Shown: positions 51,852-63,223 of the stretch, piece by piece
Position numbering within the stretch: position 1 is the stretch's first letter
Layout: each line of letters starts with the position of its first letter
NCBI RefSeq assembly: GCF_019279795.1
Contig: NC_056739.1
Span: 19,084,910-19,148,909 of the forward strand
Direction: 5' to 3'
Source of the DNA: Protopterus annectens
Taxonomy: Eukaryota; Chordata; Ceratodontiformes; Protopteridae
Length of the DNA: 64,000 nt
Notes under the pieces: generated by a model
Database searches by the model: none
What the model saw: only the letters and a program-made list of their open reading frames with translations
What the model was told of the DNA's origin: nothing
Position numbers and translations under genes: made by a program

Positions 51852-54197
51852 TCAGGGATGCTGAAAGGGTTTATCAGAGAAAACTTCTCTGCTACCCTGG
51901 TTTTGCGGACCTCCTCTGCCTCTAGGGCGGTGTCTATTGTTATTCCCCCCTCTGCCTCTAGAGGGGAATCGACCTTGTGCGTCAGATGAGACTCCCTGGG
52001 TTTGTTTGCGGAACCACATTTTTCCTCCCCTCTGACCTTTGGGATAAGGCCTAGAAGGGGTAGAAAAACGGACTCCCACGGCAGAGAGAGTCTTACCTTC
52101 CACCTCGCACCTAGTCAATGTATCCTTCACCTGAGGACCAAACAAGGATGATCCATCAAAGGGGGAATTGGTGAAGGACGCCTTGAAAGGGTCCGCAAAG
52201 TTGCACAGCCGCATCCAGGCGTGACGTCGTAAGGCAACGCCTGTGCCTGCGGCTCTACTCGCCCCATCTGCAGCATATGAGATAAACCGCATGGAGGAGT
52301 TAACGATGGAGTTCAGGGTTGCCAACTGGGAGTTTATTCTGTCCTGGAACCCCTCAGCTGTTGGATCATTTACCTCTTCACTCATATCCTTGAGTAAATC
52401 CCTCTGGAGATGAGTGAAGTGACATAAATAGTTCAGCGACCGCATTAAGAAGGTCGCTGATGAGAACATCCTCTTACCGTACCTGTCCATGGTCCTAGAT
52501 TCCTTATTAGGAGGATGGACAGGTACCGAAGGATCGGCTAACTCCTTCTTAGTGGCTGCAGCCACCACCATGGCATCGACGGGGACACCTTTAGATAAAA
52601 AATCTTTATCTCTAGGGGCAGTAATAAACTTAGATGGCCTCCTCGGGGTGGGTTCCACTGAATCAGGAGCCGTCCAGGCCTTCCTTGCCACCACTTCCAT
52701 AAGGGGGTCAAAGGGAGGGGACACCCAGGAGGTAGAAGGGCGAGAGCCGAACGCCTCAAGATACACTGACTCATCCTCTGAAGGGTTAAGAGCTGGCCAG
52801 TTCCCCCTCTGTTCCAGGATTTCAAGGATGTCAGCAAAGGAGACATCCTCAGAGGGGGATCGAGGGGAACCTTCAGATCCCTCTAAGTCAGTGTCGGAGG
52901 TGATAGACTCAGGGGAGTCAATGTGCTTCCTCTTACACTGCCTCTTCCTAGGGGGTTCTTCTAGTGGGTCAGGAGAGGCCTCGGAAGAGGAGGAAATTCC
53001 CAATGGGGAAACTTGAGGAGTTGGCTCTCTGCGGTCTGAAGCAAGGATGTGGGTAGAAATCACCGTAGGCACTGATGATGGAGGGGCTGACGGAGCCGAC
53101 TGTGGGGCAGACTCTGGTTCTAGCACGCTCCGCATGACCTCGAAGGCACCCCTATCGGGCAAGGCCGGAGGCCCCCGCTCCGAAGAGACCAGGATCTCCC
53201 CCGGCACCGACAGGGACGGCTCCGAGGCTGATGTCGGAGCCGAACTCACCAGCGCCGAAGCACCGAGAGGGAGTGTGGGGTCGGACAAGGGTCCGATGCC
53301 ACTCGGCCCCTCGGAGCCGACGAGGGAAGCTCGGCGCCAAGATCCCTCCAAAGAGGAGATCGCTGCAGACGGAGCCGAAAGGGAAGGTATCGGATCCGAT
53401 GCACCGACAGTCATGGCTCCGATGAGCCCTGGCTCCGATCTCAAAGGAGTCGAAGGAGGAACACATTGAGGGACAGAAATAGCCACTGACTGATGAGTCG
53501 GGCTATGAAGCATTTGGGCCAGTGCCTCAGACTTGAGAAGTCTACTCACTACCCTTTGTAAATCGTGGTCAGATAGCCTGGAAGACCATAAGGAATGCGA
53601 TTTATGGCTCCGCTCCGAAAGAAGAGGGGACCCTGGCACCGAGTGAACGGAGCCGATGGAGGGAGACCTAGATCTTTTTCTTAAAGGTTGCTACGATAAA
53701 AGTATCGGAGCCGAGTGAGTCTTATCAGCCTCGGCTCCGGCCGGAGCCGAGGTAATAGAATGAGGCTTAGAAACATCGGCTCCAGCCGGAGCCGATGTCG
53801 AAGCAGTTTTGATGCTTCCAGAGGATGGCTCTGAAGCTGGAGCCAACTGTCTGGAAGTCTTAGAAGGCTTCCCCAACACAGACTGGGTAGGGGGGCCTTC
53901 AGGCTTTAATAAGCCACGCAAAATTAATTTATTTTTGCGTTCCTGCAGGACTCTAGGGCTGAAACCATGACAGACAGCACAAGAGTCCTGCAGGTGCAAA
54001 GGTCCCAGGCAATACACACAAGAAGTGTGACCGTCTGTCAGAGACATTTTCTGACAGCACGAATCACACTTCTTGAAGCCCGAGACCTTTGAATCTTTAG
54101 ACATTGTAGGATGTTTAATAAAAAACACACAAACACACCTTAAAACAAAGGTATAAAAGCAGTCACACAGAAGGGCCAGGTAGGGAAAGAGGCCCAA
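51852..54197 (-). pseudogene. E6 Gag-like protein, open except for one TAG
   Basis: Two pieces, 53691-54197 and 51852-53639, lie in the same frame and are separated only by a TAG at 53691-53693; no other stop occurs between. Together they span 781 codons. The first has the Cys/His cluster ('KKCDSCCQKMSLTDGHTSC', 'YCLGPLHLQDSCAVC') and Ser-Ala-Pro repeats. The second has a Ser/Arg stretch, 'DHDLQRVVSRLLKSEALAQM', the acidic block ('EDVSFADILEILEQRG', 'DESVYLEAFGSRPSTSWV'), the helical capsid-like part and an Arg/Gly-rich tail ('RGRGGNNNRHRPRGRGG'). It is close to E1 Gag. A Gag role is inferred from position and composition. Confidence 0.85.
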
Positions 54198-54374
54198 GGC
54201 CTAACTTGTAAAAGAGGAATAAAAGGGTCAATGAAACACTAAGGGGGACCCGATTAACTCTAGGATACTATTTAAATTAAATTTTATACTAAAGGGGAGA
54301 AAAATAGTTCTAAAAGGATTATTTTACTAATAACTCTACTAACCTGTCAGAGCCGGTAGAAAAAGCACCTCGTC

Positions 54375-54509
54375 AGCTAAGCGGCAAACGAGATCCGAGT
54401 AGTTACCGCCTAGCATTGTGGGATATAGAGGAGCCTCGAGCCGGTGGAATTAGCTCTCGAGCTTTAGTAACCCATCCAGCAAGAATGAAGGCGAGATAGA
54501 CAACTTAAC
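54375..54509 (-). repeat. E6 right ITR, with about 40-base deletion
   Basis: 'GCGGCAAACGAGATCCGAG' to 'GGCGAGATAGACAACTTAA'. Between 'CTCGAGCTTTAGTA' and 'ACCCATCCAGCAAG' about 40 bases are missing relative to the left copy, including the GGAGCCGA near-palindrome. The 54198-54374 leader before it is non-coding. Confidence 0.85.
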
Positions 54510-54797
54510 TCATTCATAGTTCTCTATATGCATCTAAAAGATGTAGCAAGTACTCTCCCTTATTAAAAAATTGGGGAAGAAGGCAAATGAATTGTTTTAT
54601 TGATATTTGATTCAGATGCTACCTTCGGCAAAAAGGATGGATTTGTTCGTAAAGTGACTCTGTTGTGAAAAATAATGTAAGGAGATCTTGAAGATAGAGC
54701 CTGGAGTTCAGAAATTCACCTCACAGATGTAATAGCTACCAGAAATGCTGTTTTCCAAGACAAAAATTTTAAATCAGACATAGCTGATGGTTCAAAG
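54510..54797 (-). pseudogene. D4 tyrosine recombinase, middle part (piece 2)
   Basis: It resumes after E6 with blocks matching 'LHxLDVHR', 'PQFFN', 'INQYQNSFAFF' (54580-54620), 'FLPKVAS' (54630-54640), the RVSEL region (54700-54730) and 'FEPSAMSDLKFLSWKTAFLVAIT' in broken frames. It ends at the F1 LINE. Confidence 0.6.
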
Positions 54798-54897
54798 TGT
54801 TCATAGGTGTTTACTAGGCTAATAACCACAAGGCCCTTTTAAGCCTAGCCATGCATCCCAAATCTCGGAAAAGTTGATAAGTGTAAGCAGGGGCCTG

Positions 54898-56270
54898 GGA
54901 GATGAACCACATACAAGTCACCTGTGTCCATTATAGGTGCCAAACCAGGATGAATTTCCGGTTTCCCATACCATTGTCCAAGCTGCACTTGAACTGGGCC
55001 AGGGAGGAGCGCTGCTTCACATGGATGGGGAGCCTGTTCCCCAGACAGGGTAGTCTCTGGGATACATACCTATCTCTCCAGCAGGTTCTATTTATATCAC
55101 AGGCAATGTTGTCTTTAGAATGGGTAACTCTAGTGTTGTTTGTTTTGTGGATATGCAGGAGGTCCATTAGAGTGGGGGTCTGACAATGCCCTGTATGCCA
55201 GACATAGATCTCCCCCTCAAAAGCCTGTAGGAGACCGAATACAGGGCTAGGGCCTTGAGGCAGTCTGCATAGGACATTTTACTTATACTCTGTATTATTT
55301 TAGTGAGGAACCTCTGTGGACGTTCCAATTGTTGGATATGCCTGATTAGGTACATACCAAAGGGGGTATTGTACTCAGTGATAGGTCTGATGAATACTGT
55401 GGAACAATGACTTCCTTGGACTTAAATGCCATAGCTTTGTTTATAAGTTGTGCAACACAGGAAGATTTCCTCATCATTGTAGACGCATGATGGTCAAAGG
55501 CTAGATTACCATCTATATCTGTCCATAAGCCCCTGACTACTTTGTCAACTCTAAGGGGTGTGATGTCAATATGATAGTTACCACAGATGGATGACTTCCC
55601 AGAAGATACCGTTATGCATTTCTTGGTATTTGGTTTTAGTCCATGGCTTTGACACCAGTTGTTTGTCTGTGTCAGCCCCTCCTGGAGAACATTTGTCTCA
55701 GTGTGAGATTCAATGACAGCTCCCAATTTGCAATCATCTGCAAATTCAGTCAGCCAAAGACCACTGACATTGGTCCTGACTGCTGAAGTAAATACCAAAA
55801 AGGAGCGGTCCAAGAACTGATCCCTGAGGGACTCCACTTGTGACTGGCCTCTTTGTAGAGATGGACTCCCCTATTCTAACTTCCTAGGTCCTGTGAGCCA
55901 GTCAGCTATCCACCGGGTGACACACAGGTTTGTCAACAATGCCTGAGTGGGGTATTGTGTCAAATGCCTTGGCCAGGTCAAGGTAGACAGTGTGAATGAT
56001 TCTGCCCTCATCCATTGCTTTGGTGACCTTCTTAAAGAAGTCCACCAGAATGAGTATGCATGATCTGCCCTTGACGAAACCAAACTGGGTTGGGTCCACT
56101 ACCTGGAGGTTTACTATAGCTCTATTGATCATTTTCATGATAATTCTTTCCATGGCGTTACATATAAGACTAGTGAGACTTATTGGTCTGTAATTTCCAA
56201 GGTCTGTAGATGGCCCACCTTTGTACAGAGAGATGACTGTTGCCTTTCTCAATTCATGAGGCATGAAGCC
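54898..56270 (-). pseudogene. F1 ORF2 reverse transcriptase and C-terminal part, broken
   Basis: Frame 55902-56264 gives the first RT blocks ('RKATVISLYKGGPSTDLGNY', 'DPTQFGFVKGRSC', 'VYLDLAKAFDTIPH'). Frame 55346-55837 gives 'LTEFADDCKLGAVI' (active-site FADD) and 'NNWCQSHGLKPNTKKC'. Frames 55167-55355 and 54931-55167 give the C-terminal end ('YLIRHIQQLERPQRFLTKII', 'RDRYVSQRLP'). Shifts occur between all of these. It is a relative of F2, about 65-75 percent identical by eye. Confidence 0.8.
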
Positions 56271-57120
56271 TGTTTGGAGGCTACAGTTATGATATTTCCT
56301 GAGGGATGGTTAAGGAGGAGAGAGTGGTAAAGTTGGAGCTGAATTTATCAGCCAAGAGGTTTGCTATATCTTGGCTCACTAAAGGTGGCTTCATTTACAA
56401 TGAGCTCTGCACACAATTGTGTATTGCTTTTGAGGTTACTGACATAGCTAAAGAATGCTTTCTGGTTGTCCTTGGCCTGGGAGGCTAAACTTACCTAAAT
56501 TTGGCTTTGCTAGACTTTATTTTTTCTCTGAGTTGTTTGTTTAGTTTGATGAGAGTGCTTTTATCCTGTTGGGTGCTGCATATCCTAATTTTTGCCATGA
56601 TTTTCGTCTTCCGGTTACGCAGCCTATTGATTTTGTGATTCCACCAGGGTGGCTTGTTTTATGAGTTAGCTCTGTACTTCTTTCTGGTGGGTACAGCTGC
56701 CACTATGTAGCTATTAACATGCCATATAGGGTTTCTGTGAACAGTTCTGCATAGGCAACAGTGTTCCCACGGTTTATGGGGGCCTGAAATTTTGCCAGTT
56801 TCTCACTTAATAGCAGGAGGAGGTTAGCCTTAGAATAGTTCCTGAATATTCCAGGTATAGCAGGGGGTCCAGGTTTTATTTTTACTTCAAAGGAGACCAT
56901 TTTGTGGTCTGACCTTACCAGGGAAGGCATTACAGTAGGGGGTGTGCAGCAGTCTCCCATATGAGTGAGGACCAGATCCAGTATGGTTGCACCCCTGGTT
57001 CATGTACTGACTATTTGGTCCAGGGAATTTGTATTTACAAAATCCAGAAATGTGTGGGCATGTAGTTTGATGTTGTAAAGGATTCACAGTTAATAGTGGG
57101 GTAATTAAAATCACCCATTA
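56271..57120 (-). pseudogene. F1 ORF2 endonuclease C-terminal part and linker, broken
   Basis: Frame 56703-56960 has 'PTVMPSLVRSDHKMVSFEV', the SDH end of the APE-type endonuclease, aligned with 'PSLLRSDHKLISLDI' of F2, followed by 'NYSKANLLLL'. The 56271-56702 part is the linker to RT without a long frame. Frame 56887-57114 is mostly out of register. The upstream half of the endonuclease (57121-57700) is hard to recognise; AATATC and 'GGGTAATTAAAATC' near 57090-57125 match the GDFNYP block of F2. Confidence 0.65.
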
Positions 57121-57761
57121 ATATGATATTGGGTTGGATGGTTAGTGTTTCTAATAAGTTTAAATACATGGTATGGGTTTCCTGAGTCATAGAGGTGGGA
57201 TCTACAGCTTGCAAAGTAGGGGTATTGGATTTTACCTATGATGATTTATAGATGGAGCAGCTCAAGTGCATTGTCCTGTTTGACCAGCCTTTAAGTATAT
57301 TTATTTTTATGTAAAAAGAGACACCTCCACCTTTAGTGCCTGCCTGTGAAGAAGCTGGCCTAAATGTGTGGTAGCATTATAGCCTTGTACTGCCGGTGTG
57401 CTGTCTGTGGCTTTAAATCATGTCTCAGTGATGGCACAGACATCAGCATTCTCTAGGGTAAAGACAGCTTCTAGGGAGTGGAGTTTTATGTTTAGACTCA
57501 TAGCATTGAGCAGTAATACCTTTAGATTTTCCTGGTTTGGACTTGCTATGCTGGAAGTGTTTTCAGTTTGGCATTGCCTAAAAAAGGCACTATGGGGGAA
57601 GACAACGTTTTAACTAATATTTGAAAGCCTAGAGAGGAAAGGTGCAGACCATCCCTGGCAAAGCAGCGTGGTCAGTTGACCATCTCCTTCCATGCTGACA
57701 AATATTGCACCCCCTTAGAATGACACCAGAAACTAAGCCAGTTATTAAAGTCAATCATCTT

Positions 57762-58469
57762 TTATGGCATCATCCTCGAAGAAGGTAAAATGTTGCTCAA
57801 TGTTAGGCTCATACCAGCCTGAGACACACATCCTGAAAGCTCCATGATGTCTCTCTTCATATTGTCTAGGGAGGTACATCTCAGGTCATTTACCCCCACA
57901 TTATTAACTATGACAAAGTCATATTGGTAACTGTGGTCCAATGACCTGAGTGCATGTGTAATGTGGCAAATCATAGTCCCTGATAAGCAACTAACCGTGA
58001 CTTTCTCCTTACTCAGCCTGGTGAGAGGGACATCAGTGTGGCTCACAATGGAGTCTCCATTGACTAGAATGTTGGATTGTGTGGTGGATTGCCTTATGGG
58101 TGTAGAGGTAGAGGCTCCATGAGACTTAGCTCTATGTGTTGATGTGGGTGTTGTTTTGAAAGAGCGCATTTGGGGCTGCTGACGGTATTTATGTTTACTT
58201 CATCTAGGAGGTCGTTGTGGTTTAGGAAGGTTACATGTAAGTGCCTCAGGATATCTAGGTCGATATGTTTGCTTGAAATTGTGTGTGATGGGTGCAGTGT
58301 GTGTACTACTGACAACCCTATTGATGTTAGGAGAAATTTTATGTGATAGCTTTGCCTCCAGTGACAGTGTAAATGTCTCTCTTGCATATATTAGTTTGAG
58401 AATTACCTGGTTGTCAGTAAACATGAGGCAATTTCCACATTGCCTCAGGATGTCCATATCCACCGGTAA
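57762..58469 (-). pseudogene. F1 ORF1 with esterase-like domain, broken
   Basis: Frame 57762-58169 contains 'ILVNGDSIVSHTD', matching the GDS block of SGNH-type esterases, and 'YDFVIVNNVGVNDL', matching the block with Asn and Asp; the preceding 'VTVSCLSGTMICHITHAL' fits the loop between. This arrangement is known from ORF1 of CR1 and L2 elements, where it may act on lipids or membranes. Frame 58200-58463 supplies an N-terminal part with a 'CGNC' pair. The shift between them lies near 58150-58200. The catalytic DxxH near the C-terminus is not obvious. Confidence 0.65.
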
Positions 58470-58894
58470 CTGAGACAGTAAGAAAGTTCATATCCATGGC
58501 AACAGACCCTTTTTTACTGATTAGACAGTTGGAGTGAGAATATCAATCACTGTCAGGACTATCGGGTTTGCAACTATGTGGATAGTGCTTGTCACTGCAA
58601 ACTAGTTGTCCTGTGTGCAACTTGGTATTGGAGAAATATCAATTGTGCTTTTACAGAAAAAATGTCACTCAAGTTGTCTGAGTCTGTACAGACCACTGCC
58701 AAACACTAGAGGGGAAACTAATATGTAGACCCTGAAAATTTAAGGATGACGTATTTAGGCAGATATTCTGAAGTTAGAAACAAATCAGGCAGTACTTACT
58801 TAAAACAATTAGCTTGTCAAGAATGATGAAAAGAGGGGAGTCGCATGAATGGCTACACATGGCTACTACTAATGCTGGTCACACCACAGCTTCA
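58470..58894 (+). other. F1 upstream region, no gene seen
   Basis: AT-balanced non-coding stretch upstream of F1 ORF1, with no long frame or repeat. It probably belongs to the F1 5' untranslated region. Confidence 0.45.
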
Positions 58895-59330
58895 CTCTGT
58901 CAGAATACAATGCTCCTTTGCTTCTCTCACCAGAAGCAAAATGTTAGCACCAATACCAAGAACAGAAGCAGGCCACAGGCTGTTTGGTGATCCACAGTCT
59001 TGTCCCAGATGATGCACGAGTCTGTAGGCTTGTAGGGTTTTTTTTGGTAGATGCCTTAAATAGCAACCAGACCAATCAGGAACATTAAGCACAGACACTC
59101 ACTCTCCAACCAGAAACAGTCAAGAATCAATGCACTCTGCTCCTTCTCTCACCATGACCAGAATATAAGCACAGATTCCAAGCTGTCATCTATAAAGCAG
59201 TTATTAGGCTTTCTGGTGATCATCAATTTTCAGGAAATAATATTCCTACATTCATTCTCTCACCAGGAGAAAATAGTAGCACTAATCCCAAGATGACTAC
59301 TGACAGCAGAATGTGAGCTCTCTAGGAACT
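58895..59330. repeat. Degenerate direct repeats in F1 5' region
   Basis: A block beginning TCTCTCACC and reading on to '(A)GCACxxATxCCAAG' occurs three times, near 58923, 59145 and 59256. The first two copies also share the following 'GGCTxTxTGGTGATC' stretch. Spacing is 222 and 111 bases. Confidence 0.7.
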
Positions 59331-59650
59331 GGTGGTCTTGCAATAGATGTTTCAAGGTGAGATGAAAAAAATGATTTACCCTAACCACTGCAGTGTGCAC
59401 TAAACATTTAGATATGTAAGTGGGTAACTTAAGTGTTAGCTGTCTAAGTGGAGAACCACTATTTTGAAAAGAGCAAGATAGATTGAAAGGGGTGGGCACT
59501 TTTGTATTCTGGTACTATGGGATACAGTGGGATAGCCAATAAATGTACACAGTTGAAGGCAAGTGAATTAACATCAGGGGCAGGCAATTTGAAAGACAGT
59601 GGTGCTTTAACAACACAATAGTAACAGGGTGGAAGAGTGGGAAAAAATCT
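59331..59650 (+). other. F1 5' region between the two repeat sets
   Basis: Non-coding. Short frames here (59260-59499, 59459-59689, minus) resemble nothing and cross the repeats. I see no feature. Confidence 0.4.
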
Positions 59651-60550
59651 GTCTGACTCACAAGAGAGTGAACTGTGGTCTCTTCTCAAGTTTTAATATG
59701 CAGTTAAAAGCAGAATAAATGTAAAACACAGCCTAAAGAAAACAAATCACAGTACACAAAATAGAAAAGGGCAATCAAGTAACACAAAATACAAGAAAAC
59801 AAAAGCAAACTAATCTTTCCCTCATAGCAAGCTGTGGCAGTGTCTGGGTGAGCCTTTTCAGTAAAGCTTTGAAATTATTTATTTTAGCCCTTAAATAGAA
59901 GGTTTACTTCCTACATCCAACCCCTCAGTTCACAGATAATTAACCTTAACTGACCTGTTCTAACTTGTGTGCGACTCCTTTACTGACCTGTTCTAATTTC
60001 TGTCTGACTCACAAGAAACAGAGCTGTGGTCTCTTTTCAAGTTTTAATATGCAATTAAAAGTAGAATATGCAGTTAAAAGCAGAATACAAGTAAAACACA
60101 ATGTAAAGAAAACAAATCACGGTATACAAAATAGAAAAAGGCAATAAAGTAATACAAAATACAAGAAAACAAAAGCAAACTAATCTTTCCCTCACAGCAA
60201 GCTGTGGCAGAGTCTGGGTGAGCCTTTCCAGTAAAGTTTTGAAATGTTTTATTTTACCCCTTATATAGAAGGTTTGGTCATAGATCCATCCCCTCAGTTC
60301 ACAGATGATTAACCTTAACGGACCTGTTCGAACTTCTGTGCGACTCCATAATTGCCCTTTTCTGACAGAGCTGTGGTCTCTCTTTTCAAGTTTTAATATG
60401 CAGTTAAAAGCAGTATACAAGTAAAACACTGTGGGGAAAAAACAAATCAGAGTATACAAAATAGAAAAAGGCAATAAAATAATATAAAATACAAGAAAAC
60501 AAAAGCAATCAAACCTTTCCCTCACAGTAAGCTGTGGCAGAGTTTGGGTG
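59651..60550. repeat. Tandem repeat, 2.6 units of about 340-360 bases
   Basis: Three copies, starting near 59651, 60001 and 60362, share 'CTGTGGTCTCT(T)TTCAAG', 'TTTTAATATGCAGTTAAAAG', 'AAATAGAAAAAGGCAATAAA', 'GAAAACAAAAGCAA' and 'CTTTCCCTCACAGCAAGCTG'. The last copy stops after the 'GTGAGCCTTTCC' block. The second copy has an internal duplication of 'TATGCAATTAAAAGTAGAA'. They lie at the 5' end of F1, next to the D4 boundary. Confidence 0.9.
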
Positions 60551-60569
60551 AGCCTTTCCGGTTATTGAG

Positions 60570-60841
60570 TCAACCCTTAGAGTGCGACTGTTAAATCCCA
60601 AGGAGGTGACAGGTCTTTCACTGGAGGTCTAAGTAAAAAGGTGCCTTTCAGAAAAGCCTTGCACAATTTGGTCGAAGCTAAAGAGGAAGTATTTTCTCCT
60701 GAGTGAAATTTAGATATAGTTGCTAGTTGTACTTTGATTGTAGAAAAAATAGTGCCTTCTTGAAAAATAGATGCTAAAAATTCTAAAACCATAAAAACAA
60801 GAGCAGTGAAAGGATCACTTTTCTTCTGAAGAGCCTGAAAT
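60570..60841 (-). pseudogene. D4 tyrosine recombinase, N-terminal part (piece 3)
   Basis: Frame 60577-60792: 'MVLEFLASIFQEGTIFSTIK', 'VQLATISKFHSGEN', 'KLCKAFLKGTFLLRPPVKDL', 'PPWDL'. This is the core-binding part that precedes the piece at 54510-54797. It is open over 71 codons. Confidence 0.72.
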
Positions 60842-60914
60842 ACTATGGCTAGGCTTACAAATGCCCCAGGGCAGATAGCTTAGTACTATACTATGAAACT
60901 ATGAAACTATGAAT
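60842..60914 (+). mobile_element. CR1/L2-like tail (severely truncated LINE or SINE), plus strand
   Basis: 'ACTATGGCTAGGCTTACAAA' followed by 'GGGCAGATAGCTTAGTACTA' and two or three 'CTATGAAA' units. This is the 3' tail shared by F1, F2 and the SINE at 46051. It splits the 'SKWKRF' block of the D4 YR. Confidence 0.78.
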
Positions 60915-61317
60915 TGAGAATCTTTTCCATTTACTCCTGTAGATTTAGATGTAGTTTGAGGCCTGGAATATCAGGATGCTGCATCTCAGAGGGATGCAAG
61001 AGGTCTGGACTGGGGTACAATATCCATGGAGAATACTAAAGATGAGACCTGACAATGCAAAAAAGGGGGCAATGAGGATAACTCAGTTCTTTAACCGAAG
61101 TGCTTTCTGTAAGAATTTTGGAATCAGAGGTAATGGGAGATAAGCATAAAGGAGACCAGAGGGCCAAAAGTGGACAATAGCATCTCAGTGTTAGGGCAAA
61201 GAACCTGCTGCAGTTGGTGTTGAGCGGAGAGGCAAAAAGATCCCAACAAGGCTGGCCCCAATAATGGAAAATTCTCTCTGCTACCAAATAATTGAGAGAC
61301 TACTCGTGCAGCATCAG
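60915..61317 (-). pseudogene. D4 YR N-terminus and RNase H overlap (piece 4)
   Basis: From 'AATCTTTTCCATTTACTCC' (SKWKRF) on, this is the linker between YR and RNase H, with '61036-61287' (minus) giving 'AERIFHYWGQPCWDLFASPL' and 'NTNCSRFFAL', the block common to RNase H C-termini of all copies. It ends with 'CATCAGAAGG' at the F2 insertion. Confidence 0.68.
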
Positions 61318-61552
61318 AAGGTTCATAGGTTCATACTAGGCTATCTGCCCTAGGGCATGTATAAGCCTAGCCAGAGTGTGTTTGGCTTTCGCCACCCATT
61401 TTAAATTAATTTTGCTATGCCTTTTTTTGAGGTTAGTATACTGTGCCTCTGTCTAACAGTGACATAGAAGTGATAGCCGGGGTAAACCTACAATCTCCCA
61501 TCCACTCATCAAGATTCTTCTTGAAGAGAGTCAATGTGGGACTCTGCCTAAC

Positions 61553-62975
61553 CTAGACTGGGATTTTATTCCAGAGTGAAGGGAGCCTCTGGGTTATGAA
61601 TCTGTCCCTCCAGCATGTCCCATTTATTTCAGTGCTGAGGTTCAAGTCTCTCGAGCGCGTAGCTCGATGGGATTTGGATTTTCTGAGGTGCAGCATGTCC
61701 ATTAATTCCGGGTTGGACATGGCTTTATACGTCAGGCACAGATCGCCTCTGAGCAGGCGGTATGCCACTGAGTAGAGCTGGAGTTTCTTTAACCGGGCAG
61801 CATATGGCATCTGTTTGAGCCCTTTGATCCTCTTGGTGAGGTACTTTTGGGGTCTTTCCAGTTGCTGCAGGTGTCTGGTAAGGTACATCCCAAAGGGGCA
61901 TTGCACTCAATTATGGGCCTGATGAGGGATGAATAAAGAGGCACGATGACCTCCCTGATCTAGATGTGAATCCCTTCATGATTAGGTGGGCTATATAAAA
62001 TGTTTTTCTAACCACTTTGGCCACGTGGTTGTCAAATGAGAGATTGCTATCAACTTGGGTCCCCAGGTCCCTAATGACTTCTTCTGTACTTAATGGATTA
62101 CCACCTATGTGGTAATTTGTGGGCACTTTGTTTTTGCCAAAGGGGATGACTATACACTTTTTGGCGTTTAGCTTGAGGCCATGGCTCTGGCACCAGTTGT
62201 CTGTTTCTATGAGGCCCTTTTGGAGGATGCTTGTGTCGACTGGAGAGTTGATTATGGCGCCCAGTTTGCAGTCATCTGCGAACTTGGTCAGCCACAGTTC
62301 TTCCATGTTGGCCTGTACCGCCGAAAAATATATACCGAACAAGAGAGGTCCCAGGACTGAGCCTTGTGGGACGCCACTTGTAACTGGTTTGGAGTGTGAC
62401 ATGGCTCCAGCAATTCTAACCATGTGGGTTCTGTCCTTGAGCCAGTTTGCAACCCATCTAGTGACATAGGGGTTTATATTTAAGCTGGTGAGCTTATCTA
62501 TAATGCCCAAGTGGGGTATTGTATTGAAGGCTTTTGCGAGGTCCAGGTAGGCTGTGTGGACCACCTTCCCCTCGTCAATGGCCTTGATGACTGTTTCAAA
62601 GAAATCGACCAGGTTTAAGAGGCAGGATCTGCCCTTAAGAAAGCCAAACTGGGTAGGATCCAGTGACTGTAGGTCCCCGATATCTTTATTTATGAGGTCC
62701 ATGATGATCCTTTCCATAGCTTTGCAGACCAAGCTAGTCAGGCTTATGGGGCGATAGTTTCCAAGATCCGTTGAGGCACCACCTTTGTGGAGAGGGACCA
62801 CTGTTGCTGTACGCCACTCTTTGGGTACATATCCTATAGTAAGGCTAAGATTGAACAGTAGTTTTATGTTTGGGTTTAGCTCTTCTTGGAGTTCATGTAG
62901 GACGCAGCCCGGGACACCATCTGGTCCCATTGATGCTGTGTTTTTTGCTTTGGAGAGGGCGGCTCTTACCTGAGC
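61553..62975 (-). pseudogene. F2 ORF2 reverse transcriptase, few lesions
   Basis: Frame 61911-62930 carries the whole RT core: 'GPDGVPGCVLHEL', 'ATVVPLHKGGASTDLGNY', 'DPTQFGFLKGRSC', 'AYLDLAKAFNTIPHLGI', 'SGVPQGSVLGPLLFGIYF' and the active site 'LTKFADDCKLGAII', then 'DNWCQSHGLKLNAKKC'. A frameshift near 61940 leads into 61553-61906 ('GMYLTRHLQQLERPQKYLTK', 'CLTYKAMSNPELMDML', 'SLWNKIPV'), which ends early by another stop or shift near 61553. Target-primed reverse transcription is the known role. Confidence 0.87.
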
Positions 62976-63223
62976 ATCTGAGATGTCAGGGGCAGCACTG
63001 TGTGGGGAAAAATATTTGCCCTTTGGTGGGGGTGAGTTTGCACTGAACCTGTCAGCTAGGATGTTGGCAATGTCTGTGGGCTCGGTGTATTTTTTGTCAT
63101 TTTGGACTAATTCTGAGCATATTTGGGAATTCCCACCCAGGTTTCTAACATAACTAAAGAAAGCCTTGTGATTATCCTTAGTGTCCTGTGCAATTTTTCT
63201 CTCGAAGCTGGCCTTAGACGATT

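Larger units (their letters stand above)
48399..54509 (-). mobile_element. DIRS-type retrotransposon E6 (near-complete, inserted in D4)
   Basis: Left ITR 48399-48595, ICR 48780-48895, an intact-looking YR, RT/RNase H with few lesions, a Gag open except for one TAG, and right ITR 54375-54509. It measures 6.1 kb. It is close to E1 in sequence and belongs to the same subfamily. D4 YR coding resumes right after 54509 without a visible target duplication. Confidence 0.92.
54798..60565 (-). mobile_element. CR1/L2-like LINE F1, near full length, inserted in D4
   Basis: Its 3' end (54798, 'TTCATAGGTGTTTACTAGGC') has the family tail. Then, in reverse order, come ORF2 with RT and endonuclease pieces (54900-57120), ORF1 with an esterase-like domain (about 57760-58470) and a long 5' region with two kinds of tandem repeats (58895-60550). 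It is about 5.8 kb. D4 YR coding lies on both sides, with perhaps 20 bases lost. All reading frames are broken. Confidence 0.72.
47643..61317 (-). mobile_element. DIRS-type retrotransposon D4 (left part; split by E6 and F1)
   Basis: Left ITR 47643-47840, damaged ICR 47960-48020, then YR pieces 48030-48398, 54510-54797, 60570-60841 and 60915-61317. These form one YR gene in correct order once E6 (48399-54509), the LINE F1 (54798-about 60565) and a short LINE/SINE tail (60842-60914) are removed. F2 interrupts it at 61318, so the RNase H, RT and Gag would lie beyond the window. It is old; its frames are broken. Confidence 0.78.

Noticed and set aside
60055..60525. A 156-codon hydrophobic open frame on the minus strand that looks like a membrane protein
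   Set aside because: It runs through the tandem repeat and repeats itself with the unit (FCFLVF...LPFSILYT twice). It is a by-product of the repeat.
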